From Clostridia bacterium (GTDB taxonomy: Bacteria; Bacillota_A; Clostridia; Christensenellales; Aristaeellaceae), in NCBI GenBank assembly GCA_017530275.1, contig JAFXMP010000308.1:1-34991 (forward strand): a DNA stretch of 34,991 nucleotides, written 5' to 3'. The position numbers were made by a program, and so were the translations under genes. The stretch's first letter is position 1, and each line of letters opens with the position of its first letter. The notes beneath the pieces were generated by a model. That model ran no database searches and was not told the DNA's origin. It worked only from the letters and a program-made list of their open reading frames with translations. Of the stretch, positions 14,848-23,667 are shown piece after piece.

Positions 14848-16464
14848 TTACAGGCCCAGCGCCTTGATCTGTTCGTTGATCAGATCCAGGTATTCATCCA
14901 CGCCCAGTTCGTTGAAGCCAGCCACATATTCGTCCCAATCGGCGTCTACGTTCTTTTCGCCAGTGATGAACTTGGCGGCCCATTCACCCAGGTAGGTGTC
15001 GAAGTCGGTGGTCATAGCGGACACTTCGCTGGCAACATCGGAATCGAACACGAAGGGAGCCCACACGGCGCCGCCCAGCTTATCGGGGGTGTAGTTGATC
15101 AGGCCCGCAGCGGATTCGACAGAAACCGGCCAGGTCTCGCCGCCCTTGAACAGCTCGTTGGTGGCGCAGGAGGGGTTGCCGCCGCCGGCCCAGGTGCACC
15201 AGGCGGACTGAACGGCTTCAAAGTTGCGGCCTTCGGGATCGTTGAGGATCTTGTCGGTCAGGGCATAGGTATCGGTGGCGGCGTCATAGGTGTAGCTTTC
15301 GCCCTCTTCGCCCATGAAGTAGGCCACGATGCCTTCAACGGAATAGAAGTAGTCGATCCACTTGGCCAGGATCGGGCGGTATTCTTCGGGGCACTTGTAG
15401 GTGATGCTGAAGCTGGAAGAAGAAGTGGCGGGCATGGAGTAGGCGTTCCAGCCCTTTTCGCCGTTGAAGCCTTCCAGGGGCTCAGTCATGGGCACGGTCA
15501 GCGCTTCATACTTGGAGCCGGAAACGGGGCTGTTGTTCACGAAGATGTAAGTCAGGGCCTTGCCGCTCTGGCACTTTTCAATTTCGCCGGCGAAGTCGGA
15601 GGTGTTCTTGGCGAAGGTGTCGGGGTCGATCAGGCCTTCCTGGAACAGCTGGCCGTAGTAGCGGAGCAGTTCCTTGTAGCCGTCGGCGGTGTGCCAGAAC
15701 CGGGCGGTGCCGTCCGCATTCTGGTCAGCCCAGTAGTTGGAGGAGCCGCGGTTCATCACGTCGAAGGAACCGGTGAGGATGTATTCCAGTTCTTCCCATT
15801 CAGACATGGTCAGGGGCAGGGTGACGGTGCTGGGATCATTGTCATAGTCCCAATCCTTGATCTTGGCCAGGTAGTCATGGAATTCCTGCAGGGTGGCCGG
15901 GGGATTTTCAAGGCCGGCGTAGTCCAGCACTTCGCGGTTGAAGAAGAAGCGGTCGCCCATACGGATGGCGTAACCGGTCAGGATGTAGGGGCAGCCATAG
16001 ATGCAGCCGTCAGCCTGGGTGATGGCGGCGCGGGCGGTGGGATAGGCGTCCAGCCAATACTGGAAGTTGGGCATGATGTCGGCGTACTGGTTCAGGTCCA
16101 CCAGGATGCCTTCACCGCCGTACTGGGCCTGCTGCGTGGAGGTGATGTTCATTTTGAACAGCACGTCCGGCATGGTTTCGGGAGCGCCGAACAGCAGATT
16201 CAGCTTGGTAGCGCGGTCAGACTGGGGAACGGGGGTAAAGTCCATATGCACGTTGGTCAGTTCTTCCAGCTGCTGCCAGAACCAAACGGTGGTCCAGTCC
16301 GCCGGCATAACGTCGGTGTATCTGTGCACCATGGAGATGTTGATCTTCTCATCCGTGAGGGGGAAGATGGACATGTCCTGGTTCGGGCCTTCCACAGCCA
16401 GAGCGGGGACGCACGTTGCCAGCATCACGACGGCCAGCAGCAGCGCAACGAGGGTTCTTTTCAT
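14848..16464 (-). CDS. Extracellular sugar-binding protein of an ABC transporter (LplA type)
   Basis: A 538-aa exported solute-binding protein. Residues 1-23 are a signal peptide (MKRTLVALLLAVVMLATC...). The cysteine in LATC does not fit a good lipobox, so either a weak lipoprotein signal or cleavage after ALA is possible. The body has the family-1 binding-protein pattern (FWQQLEELTNVHMDF, MPDVLFKM, GILVDLNQYADIMPN, GCIYGCPYI). It is the size of the LplA/YtcQ subfamily, which works with the two permeases encoded just upstream and a shared ATPase elsewhere. The sugar is unknown. AAGGAGG lies 7 nt before the ATG. Genes run permease, permease, binding protein, then terminator. Confidence 0.92.
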   Translation of the reverse strand: MKRTLVALLLAVVMLATCVPALAVEGPNQDMSIFPLTDEKINISMVHRYTDVMPADWTTVWFWQQLEELTNVHMDFTPVPQSDRATKLNLLFGAPETMPDVLFKMNITSTQQAQYGGEGILVDLNQYADIMPNFQYWLDAYPTARAAITQADGCIYGCPYILTGYAIRMGDRFFFNREVLDYAGLENPPATLQEFHDYLAKIKDWDYDNDPSTVTLPLTMSEWEELEYILTGSFDVMNRGSSNYWADQNADGTARFWHTADGYKELLRYYGQLFQEGLIDPDTFAKNTSDFAGEIEKCQSGKALTYIFVNNSPVSGSKYEALTVPMTEPLEGFNGEKGWNAYSMPATSSSSFSITYKCPEEYRPILAKWIDYFYSVEGIVAYFMGEEGESYTYDAATDTYALTDKILNDPEGRNFEAVQSAWCTWAGGGNPSCATNELFKGGETWPVSVESAAGLINYTPDKLGGAVWAPFVFDSDVASEVSAMTTDFDTYLGEWAAKFITGEKNVDADWDEYVAGFNELGVDEYLDLINEQIKALGL

Positions 16465-16487
16465 GGGGTTACCTCCTTCATATTTTT

Positions 16488-16501
16488 AGGGCTTCTGCCC
16501 T
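16488..16501 (-). promoter_or_regulatory. Small hairpin between permease and binding-protein genes
   Basis: Five base pairs (16488-16492 with 16497-16501) close a 4-nt loop, followed on the minus strand by an A-rich stretch and the ribosome site. In binding-protein operons such hairpins can shield the mRNA end so that the binding protein is made in excess. Here the stem is short, so this is tentative. Confidence 0.3.
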
Positions 16502-16536
16502 TAGGAACAGAGTGAGTTAGGGGGGTTCACTTCGTT

Positions 16537-17463
16537 TTACCCCTTAACAGATCCGATCATGACGCCCTTGACGAAGTAGCGCTGAATGAAGGGATAGATC
16601 ACCAACATGGGGATGGAAGCCAGCACGCAGATGGCGTATTTGATGGTTTCGGCGCGCATGGCGCGGCGGGCCATATCGGAGGAGTCACCGCCGTCCACGG
16701 CGGACAGGTCGGCGTTGACCAGGATCTGGCGCAGGAACAGCTGCAGGGGCCATTTGTTCTTATCGGACAGGTAAATCAGGGCGGTAAAGTAGCTGTTCCA
16801 AATGCCCACGCCGTAGTACAAGCCGATCACGCAAATCACCGGGATGGACAGGGGAAGGATGATGGAGATCAGCGTCCTTAACGGGGAACAGCCGTCTATT
16901 TCCGCCGCCTCCTGCAATTCAAAAGGAATGGAGGACATGAAGAACGTTCGCATGATGATCATGTTGTAGGTGGATACGCCGCCCACAAAGATGACCGCCC
17001 ACCAGCTGTTGCCTAATCCCAGCGTTCTGGTCACCAGCAGATAGGTGGGGATCAGGCCGCCGCCAAAGAACATGGGAATGGTGCAGTACATCATGATGCC
17101 GTTGCGTCCCCATAGATCGCGGCGGGACAGGGGATAAGCGCACAGAATGGTCAAAAACAGGTAAATCGCCGTGCCGATGATCAGCAGCAGGAAGGAATTC
17201 TTATAACCCAGCATCAGATCGCCGTTTTTGAAGCATTCGGCGTAGTTCTCCAGCGTCACGTCGGAGGGCAGGAAAATCACCTTGCCGCCGATAACGGCTT
17301 TGGCGTCTGAGAAGGAGGCGATGACCACAAAGTACAGGGGATAAATGATGGTGAAGGTCAGCACCGCCAGCAGGATGATGACGACGGTTTCAAACACGAT
17401 GTCGCTTGTGGACTGGCGGGAATGGCGCTTGCGCCGGGCCATTGCTTTTGCTTCCTGAGACAT
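16537..17463 (-). CDS. Sugar ABC transporter permease (LplC/YtcP type)
   Basis: A 308-aa inner-membrane permease with about six membrane helices. The EAA loop that contacts the ATPase is clear: EAAEIDGCSPLRTLISIILP. The ATG at 17463 (MSQEAKAMARRK) is chosen over one 8 codons upstream because AAAGGAGG lies 8 nt before it. The N-terminus has a basic stretch, then TSDIVFETVVIILLAVLTF. The C-terminus IQRYFVKGVMIGSVKG is typical of the family. It starts 17 nt after the other permease gene. No ATPase gene is present, as usual for the Lpl group, whose members share a general MsmX-type ATPase. Confidence 0.93.
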   Translation of the reverse strand: MSQEAKAMARRKRHSRQSTSDIVFETVVIILLAVLTFTIIYPLYFVVIASFSDAKAVIGGKVIFLPSDVTLENYAECFKNGDLMLGYKNSFLLLIIGTAIYLFLTILCAYPLSRRDLWGRNGIMMYCTIPMFFGGGLIPTYLLVTRTLGLGNSWWAVIFVGGVSTYNMIIMRTFFMSSIPFELQEAAEIDGCSPLRTLISIILPLSIPVICVIGLYYGVGIWNSYFTALIYLSDKNKWPLQLFLRQILVNADLSAVDGGDSSDMARRAMRAETIKYAICVLASIPMLVIYPFIQRYFVKGVMIGSVKG

Positions 17464-17480
17464 ATGCTTATCCTCCTTTC

Positions 17481-18446
17481 TTACCACAGCTGCACGTCGC
17501 TGACCTTGCGGGCGACAGCGTTCACGATGATCAGCATAGCGCAGTTGACCAGCGAGTTGAACAGGCCGATGGCGGTGGACATCTCAAACTGGTTGGAGGA
17601 CAAAAGTGAGATACGGTAAACGTAGGTGGAAATAACGTCGGACACGGCCATGTTCAGGTTGTTCTGCATCAGATACACTTTTTCAAACCCGACGGACAGG
17701 ATATGGCCGGAATTGAGGATCAGCATGATCACTACGGTAGGCATGATGCAGGGCAGGTTGATGTACCACATGCACTGGTAGCGGTTCGCGCCGTCGATAT
17801 AGGCGCTTTCATGCAGCTGCGGATCCACGCCCGCCAGGGCGGCGATGTAAATGATGGAATCCCAGCCCATGTTCTGCCAGATGCCGGAACCCACATACAG
17901 CCCGCGGAACAGGGAAGGCACCTGCATCCAGTTGTCCGCCGTGCCTCCCAACGCCACAATCAGTTTATTGACGATCCCATAATAGCGGTTGGTGAAGCAT
18001 GTAAGCATGCCCACCAGCACCACGGTGGACAGGAAATGGGGAATGTAGGTGATGTTCTGCACAAATTTCTGGAAGAATTTGTTGCGCACCTCGTTGAGCA
18101 GCAGGGCCAAAAGAATCGGCAGCGGGAAGCCCAGGATCAGGGACAGGAAGCTCAGGATGAAAGTGTTGCCGATGGTTCTGCCAAAGTACGGCGAATTATA
18201 GTACTTCATGAACCACTTGTACCAGGGATCGGCCCAGGGGCTGCCATAAATGCCCTGGAGCGCCTTATACTTTTTGAAACCCAGAATCACGCCGGGCATG
18301 GGCATATAGCAGAAGATAAAGTACCAGGCCAGCGGTAAAATCAGCATCACATAGAACTGCCAGTTCTTGTTGATGCGCCGCTGGCGGATCCAATGCATGA
18401 ATCCAGATCTTTTGTACCCTGTGACGGCCGTTTTCGGTGCGCTCAT
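17481..18446 (-). CDS. Sugar ABC transporter permease (LplB/YtcQ-partner type)
   Basis: A 321-aa inner-membrane permease, first gene of the operon. The frame is open to 18635, but the ATG at 18446 (MSAPKTAVTGYKRSG) is chosen because the sequence before it does not look like a transporter and 321 aa is the usual length. The N-terminus carries a conserved LPLAWYFIFCYMPMPG helix. The EAA-like loop is ESAYIDGANRYQCMWYINLP, with Ser in place of the first Ala. It pairs with the permease at 16537 to form the channel. The ribosome site (GGAG, 12 nt before ATG) is weak. Confidence 0.92.
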   Translation of the reverse strand: MSAPKTAVTGYKRSGFMHWIRQRRINKNWQFYVMLILPLAWYFIFCYMPMPGVILGFKKYKALQGIYGSPWADPWYKWFMKYYNSPYFGRTIGNTFILSFLSLILGFPLPILLALLLNEVRNKFFQKFVQNITYIPHFLSTVVLVGMLTCFTNRYYGIVNKLIVALGGTADNWMQVPSLFRGLYVGSGIWQNMGWDSIIYIAALAGVDPQLHESAYIDGANRYQCMWYINLPCIMPTVVIMLILNSGHILSVGFEKVYLMQNNLNMAVSDVISTYVYRISLLSSNQFEMSTAIGLFNSLVNCAMLIIVNAVARKVSDVQLW

Positions 18447-18600
18447 GATGCAACCATCTCCATGCTCAGTATTGTGGTTCCAAGTGTCAACACAGAAAAA
18501 CTTTGCCCTTTTATCAAGAACAAATTTTTGAAAAATGTGTTGTTTGAGCAAACAAACAACGGATAAAACTGAAAAACAGCGCTCTCTTTCTTTCTGTGAT

Positions 18601-18629
18601 ATTATATCAGATGACAAACCGGAATGCAA
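18601..18629 (-). promoter_or_regulatory. Possible promoter of the sugar ABC operon
   Basis: On the minus strand a good TATAAT (18606-18601) has a weak TTGCAT (18629-18624) 17 bp before it. The leader would be about 150 nt. The 373-bp divergent region 18447-18819 also contains AT-rich DNA in which an operator could lie, but I see no clear palindrome. Confidence 0.45.
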
Positions 18630-18739
18630 CCCCATTTTTACATTTTGGTTTGTTCCATACCGTTTTTATCATTTATTGCGGCATTTTGCGCTCGTTTCCT
18701 AAAGAATCCGTCCGCCGGGTGAAGCGCGGAAGAAAACTA

Positions 18740-18768
18740 TCGACATTTCCGCGGTTCCGATATATAAT
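18740..18768 (+). promoter_or_regulatory. Sigma-A promoter of the isomerase-NAGPA-aspA run
   Basis: TCGACA (18740-18745) and TATAAT (18763-18768) have a 17-bp spacer. The -10 lies 51 nt before the ATG of the isomerase gene and is divergent from the ABC operon. Confidence 0.75.
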
Positions 18769-18819
18769 AGAAAAACAAAGCGAATCCTGTCAAAAAAATC
18801 AAATCCAGAGGTGAAACAC

Positions 18820-19647
18820 ATGAACGTTGGCATCATCATCCGCCATTGCGGCGGCGAAGAAATGCGCAAAGGCTTTGCAGATGCGGCGGCCAGGGGCTTC
18901 CGCCACTGTCAGCTGGTGAGCTGGGACCCGCAATACTGGACAGAGCAAAACGCGGAAGAAGTGAAAGCCTTCACCCAGGAATACGGGATCGAAATCACCG
19001 CGTTCTGGTGCGGCTGGGAAGGACCGCGTTTCTGGAACTTTACCGAAGGCCCGGAAACCCTGGGCATCGTGCCCGTGGCATACCGCGCCGTCAGGGTGCA
19101 GAATTTGCTGGACGGCGCGGCATACGCCCGCTCTTTGGGCATCCGGGACGTGGTTACCCATATGGGCTTCATTCCCGAGAACATGTCCGATCCCGCGTGG
19201 CCCGGCGTGGTGGCAGCTATCAAGGCTGTGGCGCGGGACCTGAAACGGCACGGCCAGAACCTGCTGTTTGAAACCGGCCAGGAAACGCCGGTGGTGCTGC
19301 TGCGGGTGATCGAAGCGGTCAACACCGGCAACCTCTTCGTGAACCTGGACCCCGCTAACCTGATCCTCTACGGCAAAGCCAATCCCGTGGAGGCCCTGGA
19401 CGTGATCGGCGATTACGTGCGCGGCGTGCACGCCAAGGACGGCTTCTATCCCACCAACGGCCGGGAACTGGGGAATGAAGTGAAGGTAGGCGCGGGCAAA
19501 GTGAATTTTCCCCTGTTCCTGCGCACCCTGAAAGCTCACGGATACGACGGCAGCCTGACCATCGAGCGGGAAATCGAAGGCGACGAACAGATCAGGGATA
19601 TCCTGGAAACCCAAACGTACCTGAATGAATTGATCCGTCAAATGTAA
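18820..19647 (+). CDS. Sugar phosphate isomerase/epimerase (xylose-isomerase-like TIM barrel)
   Basis: A 275-aa cytosolic protein of the AP-endonuclease-2/xylose-isomerase-like barrel family. Visible motifs: RGFRHCQLVSWD, then ITAFWCGWEG, VVTHMGFIPE, LLFETGQETP (metal-binding Glu), VNLDPANLILYG (metal Asp/Asn), VHAKDGF (metal His) and LTIEREIEGDEQI near the end. These enzymes use a divalent metal to isomerise or epimerise keto-sugars. The ATG at 18820 is chosen (AGAGGTG before it); an in-frame GTG at 18811 would lie in the ribosome site. The NAGPA-domain protein follows after 19 nt, and the gene diverges from a sugar importer, so it probably acts on the imported sugar. Confidence 0.88.
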   Translation: MNVGIIIRHCGGEEMRKGFADAAARGFRHCQLVSWDPQYWTEQNAEEVKAFTQEYGIEITAFWCGWEGPRFWNFTEGPETLGIVPVAYRAVRVQNLLDGAAYARSLGIRDVVTHMGFIPENMSDPAWPGVVAAIKAVARDLKRHGQNLLFETGQETPVVLLRVIEAVNTGNLFVNLDPANLILYGKANPVEALDVIGDYVRGVHAKDGFYPTNGRELGNEVKVGAGKVNFPLFLRTLKAHGYDGSLTIEREIEGDEQIRDILETQTYLNELIRQM

Positions 19648-19666
19648 AAAACGGAGGCAAAGCGGC

Positions 19667-22039
19667 ATGAACCTGAATTTGGCGGCGGAAAACAGCCGCC
19701 GGGGAAGCTACACCAGAGGAGACCTAAAGGGCGATATCCTGCTGGGCCAGTATTCCTATGCGGACGTAAGCGCGGTGATTGCCCCGTTCCTGGTCATGGC
19801 CAAAGACGCATGGGCCGATTCCGCCCGGGAAATGGGTTGGATCACCCAAGCGCAGGCCGCCGCGTACACGGAAAGCCTCAATCAGCTTTTGTCCCGGTTC
19901 GTCAAGGACATGGAAACGCCCTTTGAAGCCATCTATGACGCCGTGTGCGGTCTCAGGCAGGAAACGTTTGGCGCGGAGACCCTGAAAAGCGTTTTCCTGA
20001 ATAAGGCGCGGGAACCGGACGCCAGCCTTGCGCCTATGGACATCGACCAGGAGGACAGTGGCAGGGGCCTTTTGCGCGCCTGCCGCCATGTGATTTTTGT
20101 GCTGCACGACCCGGCGCTGTTTGCCTGGATGCGGGCGGATATGGCTTTTGCCCGGGAACAAGGCGCGCATGTGCATATTGCCTGCGGCAACGCGGATAAC
20201 TTTGCTTTTCCCGATGCTGCCGTCATGCATGCCCTGACCGGCCTCGATCCGGACACGGTCCTGAAAAAAGGAACTGGCCTGGATGAAGCCGAAGGGGACG
20301 CCGCCCTTGGCGCTGCCATAGAGAAAAGCAACGCCTGCCTGTTCTGGTACGGCGATACCGGCCTCACCGCATGCCGCAATCTGCTCCTTCCCGCCATGGT
20401 TAAGTGCATCCCCCGTTCCCTGGTGGGCAAGGCGCTGACGGGGCAGTTTTCGGAAGCCGGGCGATGCGCCGTGCTTGTGCCCGCGCATTTCGATATCCTT
20501 CCCTTCGTGCCTCTGGTGCGCCCTACCCTGGTTTCTTACCGACAGTTCGATTGGCTCAGCAGGCAATATGGTGAAGCCATTTACCGCATGACCGCCGAGG
20601 AATTGTATCGCCGCTTTCCTGAAACCTTCTTTTCAGTTTATGAGGAATACCAGCTCGACATGCCTCCGGGCTTCCATTGGCCAAAGGACTTGGCTTCATC
20701 GGAGGACTGGTACGGGGATTTCTGCGCGGCGCGGGAACAGGTCATCGGTGCGTATTTGGACAGGCTGCCCGGCGTACGCCGCCTGAACGGGTGGTTTAGA
20801 CTGGACACTATGGAGCAGGAAACCGTCCCTTGGAGCGCTCAAGGCGAAGCCAAGGGCATCCTGGTGCACGGTCTGATCCTCGATCGGGTAGAAAGCGCGG
20901 ATGTGATTGTGACGGAAGGACAAACCGTTTCTCCCCGCCATCTGCTTCGTCACGCCGCCGAAGCCCCGGCTTTGCAGGTGTTTACCAATTACCTGTTTTT
21001 CATGACCTCCCGCCTCGTGGCCCTTCACAACCGGCTGCGGACTAACCGGCCCCGGGAACAGATGTTTTTCCCTGGCGGACACATGGATTACATGTTGTAT
21101 TCCCAAGAGGGACAGCGGGTGGAAACCTTTCCGCTGTACAAAAAAGCCTGCATGGGCATGACCGAGGAAGGCCGGTTCGTATTCTTCCATTTCCGGCTCC
21201 GTGGCGGCACATGGACCCTGAACGGGCAGAGCATCAGCTGGGCCGAACAGGATGTGGACCCCGCCAAACCGGGAACCGTGGCGGTCTATACCCCGTATTT
21301 ATCCTGTCCGGATCAAGGTGCTTCCCGGTTAGCGTATACCAAAGCCGTGGGGGAGGGCCGGGTGAATTTCGTGATTCACCAAACCGAGTTGATCTGTGCC
21401 CGGGAAGGCGATGTGCTGCTGCCGGGCACGGGCGTGGTGCTGTCGATGGAAAAAGAAGCGGGCCGCGCCTTTGCGCTGCGCTGCGGCCTCACGCCCGCGG
21501 AGGACGGGTATTTTACCTGGAAGGAAAAGCCCAGGCTGGACCTGCGCTTGGAGCATCCCGCCGACGTAGACCCGGACATCTGGGCCCGCATGAAGTGGGC
21601 CTATGGCGGTGGCCTGACCCTGGCACAGGACGGAGAATGCGTATTCACCCGCGATGGAAACGCTGCTGCCGCCCTGGCCTTGGAGGGGTGGGCCTCGCCT
21701 CTCTCCAGCCAGACCCAGGAAAGCGATATCGCCGCCCTGGTCCGCCACCCGCGCACAGCCATCGGGCTGACCAAGGCGGGGCAGCTTTTCCTGCTGGTGT
21801 TTTCCGGCCGGTCCAGTATCTCGGCGGGCGCGGACTACATCGAAATGTGCGAAATCGCCAAAAAACTGGCGCCCGACCTGAAAGACATGATCAACGTGGA
21901 CGGCGGCGCTTCCTCCGTGCTGGGATTGGGCGTGGGCAGGCGGTTCATCGAATACAGCAGGCCGTCCTCTTCCTTCGACAGCCTTGCGGGCATGGTCCGG
22001 CCCATCAATTCCGTGTTCCGAGTCATCCTGAAGAAATAA
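19667..22039 (+). CDS. 790-aa protein with C-terminal phosphodiester glycosidase (NAGPA) domain
   Basis: A 790-aa protein without signal peptide or membrane segment, with GGAGG before the ATG. The C-terminal 110 residues match the NAGPA/DUF2233 domain: HPRTAIGLTKAGQLFLLVFSG, SAGADYIEMCEIAKKL and INVDGGASSVLGLG (usual form N-x-DGGGSS). This family cleaves sugar-phosphodiester bonds such as N-acetylglucosamine-1-phosphodiesters. Residues 480-660 (YLFFMTSRLVALHNRLRTNR...) appear to belong to the same catalytic unit. The N-terminal 450 residues include RHVIFVLHDPALFAWMRADM, HIACGN and FWYGDTG; I do not recognise them. Most NAGPA-domain proteins are exported, and the lack of an export signal here is odd. 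It lies between a sugar isomerase and aspartase, so a role in carbohydrate breakdown is likely but not shown. Confidence 0.72.
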   Translation: MNLNLAAENSRRGSYTRGDLKGDILLGQYSYADVSAVIAPFLVMAKDAWADSAREMGWITQAQAAAYTESLNQLLSRFVKDMETPFEAIYDAVCGLRQETFGAETLKSVFLNKAREPDASLAPMDIDQEDSGRGLLRACRHVIFVLHDPALFAWMRADMAFAREQGAHVHIACGNADNFAFPDAAVMHALTGLDPDTVLKKGTGLDEAEGDAALGAAIEKSNACLFWYGDTGLTACRNLLLPAMVKCIPRSLVGKALTGQFSEAGRCAVLVPAHFDILPFVPLVRPTLVSYRQFDWLSRQYGEAIYRMTAEELYRRFPETFFSVYEEYQLDMPPGFHWPKDLASSEDWYGDFCAAREQVIGAYLDRLPGVRRLNGWFRLDTMEQETVPWSAQGEAKGILVHGLILDRVESADVIVTEGQTVSPRHLLRHAAEAPALQVFTNYLFFMTSRLVALHNRLRTNRPREQMFFPGGHMDYMLYSQEGQRVETFPLYKKACMGMTEEGRFVFFHFRLRGGTWTLNGQSISWAEQDVDPAKPGTVAVYTPYLSCPDQGASRLAYTKAVGEGRVNFVIHQTELICAREGDVLLPGTGVVLSMEKEAGRAFALRCGLTPAEDGYFTWKEKPRLDLRLEHPADVDPDIWARMKWAYGGGLTLAQDGECVFTRDGNAAAALALEGWASPLSSQTQESDIAALVRHPRTAIGLTKAGQLFLLVFSGRSSISAGADYIEMCEIAKKLAPDLKDMINVDGGASSVLGLGVGRRFIEYSRPSSSFDSLAGMVRPINSVFRVILKK

Positions 22040-22066
22040 ACAGAATACATAAAGAGGGGTATACCT

Positions 22067-23437
22067 ATGAGAGAAGAACATGATTCCATCGGCGTCGTCA
22101 GTCTGCCGGAAAACGCCTACTATGGCGTGCAGTCCCTGCGGGCCAAAGAAAACTTCCCCATGACGGGGCGGCTGATGCATCCCTACATGATCGACGCTCT
22201 GGTGCTGATCAAGAAAGCCGCCGCTATCGCCAACCAGCGGGCAGGTACGCTGAAACCGGAAATCGCTTCAGCCATCATCCGGGCCTGCGATGAGATCCTC
22301 AGCGGCAAAATGCGGGATCAGTTCATCGTGGACCCCATTCAGGGCGGCGCGGGCACGTCGGCCAACATGAACGCCAACGAGGTGGTGGCCAACCGGGCCT
22401 GCGAAATCTTGGGCGGCAAAAAGGGCGACGGCACCGTGCATCCCAACGACCATGTGAACATGGCCCAGTCCACCAACGACGTGTTTCCTTCTGCAGGCAA
22501 GCTGGCCGCCCTGCGGATGACAGAGGCTCTGCTATCTTCCCTGGACCGGCTGATCGCTGCCTTTGACCGCAAAGCCAGGGAAAATGCCCAGGTGCTGAAG
22601 CTTGGCCGCACGCAGCTTCAGGATGCTGTTCCCATGTACTTAGGCCAGGAATTCAAGGCCCACGCCGACGCCCTGCGCCGGTGCGCCAACCGCATCCTGC
22701 GCAGCCGGAACGAATTGTTCGAACTGAATTTGGGGGCCACCGCCATCGGCACCAGCGTCAACGCCAGCGACGGTTATCTGGACTGCGTGGTGAACATCCT
22801 GGCCGATTTGATCAGCCAGCCTGTGAAAGCAGCGGACAACCTGATCGACGCCACCCAGAACGCCGACGGCTTCGCGGCCATTTCTTCAGCAGTGAAAAAT
22901 TGTGCTTTGGTCATGTCCAAAATCGCCAACGACATGCGCCTTTTATCCAGCGGCCCCTGCGGCGGTATCGAGGAATTGCAGCTGCCTGCCCGGCAGCCCG
23001 GTTCATCCATCATGCCCGGCAAGATCAATCCTGTGATCCCCGAGGTGGTCACCCAGGCAGCTTTCCTGGTGGCGGGCAACGATGTGACCATTTCCATGGC
23101 GGTGGAAGCGGGACAGCTGGAGCTGAACGCCTTTGAACCTGTGATCTTTTACTGCCTGTTCGAGTCTCTGGAGGTGCTCACCCACGCCGCCGACACCTTC
23201 CGGGAACGCTGTGTTGCTGGTATCTTAGCCGATGAGGAGCACTGCCGGGAGATGCTGATGAAATCCACGGTGATCGCCACCGCCCTGTGCCCGGAAATCG
23301 GCTACGAGCGGGCTACGGCCATTGTGAAAAAAGCCCAGCAGGAGCACCGTACAGTGGTGGAAGTAGCGCAGCAGGAGCTTTCCATGCCCCAGGAAGCGCT
23401 GGAGCAGATCATCAACAATCACTTAAAAGAACAGTAA
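22067..23437 (+). CDS. aspA: Aspartate ammonia-lyase
   Basis: A 456-aa cytosolic enzyme of the fumarase/aspartase superfamily. The signature GSSIMPGKINPV lies at residues 312-323 on the flexible catalytic loop. Other superfamily blocks are GGAGTSANMNANEV, HPNDHVNMAQSTNDVFP and LKLGRTQLQDAVPM. The start REEHDSIGVVSLPENAYYGVQSLRA matches aspartases (fumarases differ here), which split aspartate into fumarate and ammonia. The length is normal. AGAGGGG lies 7 nt before the ATG. It starts 27 nt after the NAGPA-domain gene, so the two may share a transcript although the chemistry is unrelated. Confidence 0.92.
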   Translation: MREEHDSIGVVSLPENAYYGVQSLRAKENFPMTGRLMHPYMIDALVLIKKAAAIANQRAGTLKPEIASAIIRACDEILSGKMRDQFIVDPIQGGAGTSANMNANEVVANRACEILGGKKGDGTVHPNDHVNMAQSTNDVFPSAGKLAALRMTEALLSSLDRLIAAFDRKARENAQVLKLGRTQLQDAVPMYLGQEFKAHADALRRCANRILRSRNELFELNLGATAIGTSVNASDGYLDCVVNILADLISQPVKAADNLIDATQNADGFAAISSAVKNCALVMSKIANDMRLLSSGPCGGIEELQLPARQPGSSIMPGKINPVIPEVVTQAAFLVAGNDVTISMAVEAGQLELNAFEPVIFYCLFESLEVLTHAADTFRERCVAGILADEEHCREMLMKSTVIATALCPEIGYERATAIVKKAQQEHRTVVEVAQQELSMPQEALEQIINNHLKEQ

Positions 23438-23453
23438 AACAGGAGGGATCGAA

Positions 23454-23606
23454 ATGAGTGAAATCAAAAAACAGCAGAAGGAACAGGAATGGGGCGACAG
23501 CCTGCCCGATCCCGAGGAAGAAGCTCCGCTGGAGGATGGGGACGCGGCTTACCGGGACGGCGGCGCCATCAACGAATGCTGGGCTCATGAAAAAGACAAC
23601 GTATGA
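23454..23606 (+). CDS. Small acidic protein, 50 aa
   Basis: The ATG at 23454 follows AGGAGGG by 6 nt, 16 nt after the aspA stop. The peptide starts MSEIKKQQKEQEWGD and is very acidic in its middle (DPEEEAPLEDGD); it ends INECWAHEKDNV. It is hydrophilic with no membrane segment or known motif. The ribosome site, tight spacing and codon use support a real gene. It is probably co-transcribed with aspA. Function unknown. Confidence 0.65.
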   Translation: MSEIKKQQKEQEWGDSLPDPEEEAPLEDGDAAYRDGGAINECWAHEKDNV

Positions 23607-23667
23607 TCCAGTGAACGGTCATGATTCCACGGCGGTCATTTTTGGGGAATAGGAGGAATCAACAATA

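Noticed and set aside
14833..16515. Open frame of 560 codons on the plus strand, opposite the sugar-binding protein
   Set aside because: It is antisense to a well-supported gene and its product has the Gly/Val/Gln-rich look of a shadow frame.
18447..18635. Upstream extension of the first permease to 18635
   Set aside because: The added residues do not look like a transporter and overlap the likely promoter; 321 aa from 18446 is the usual length.
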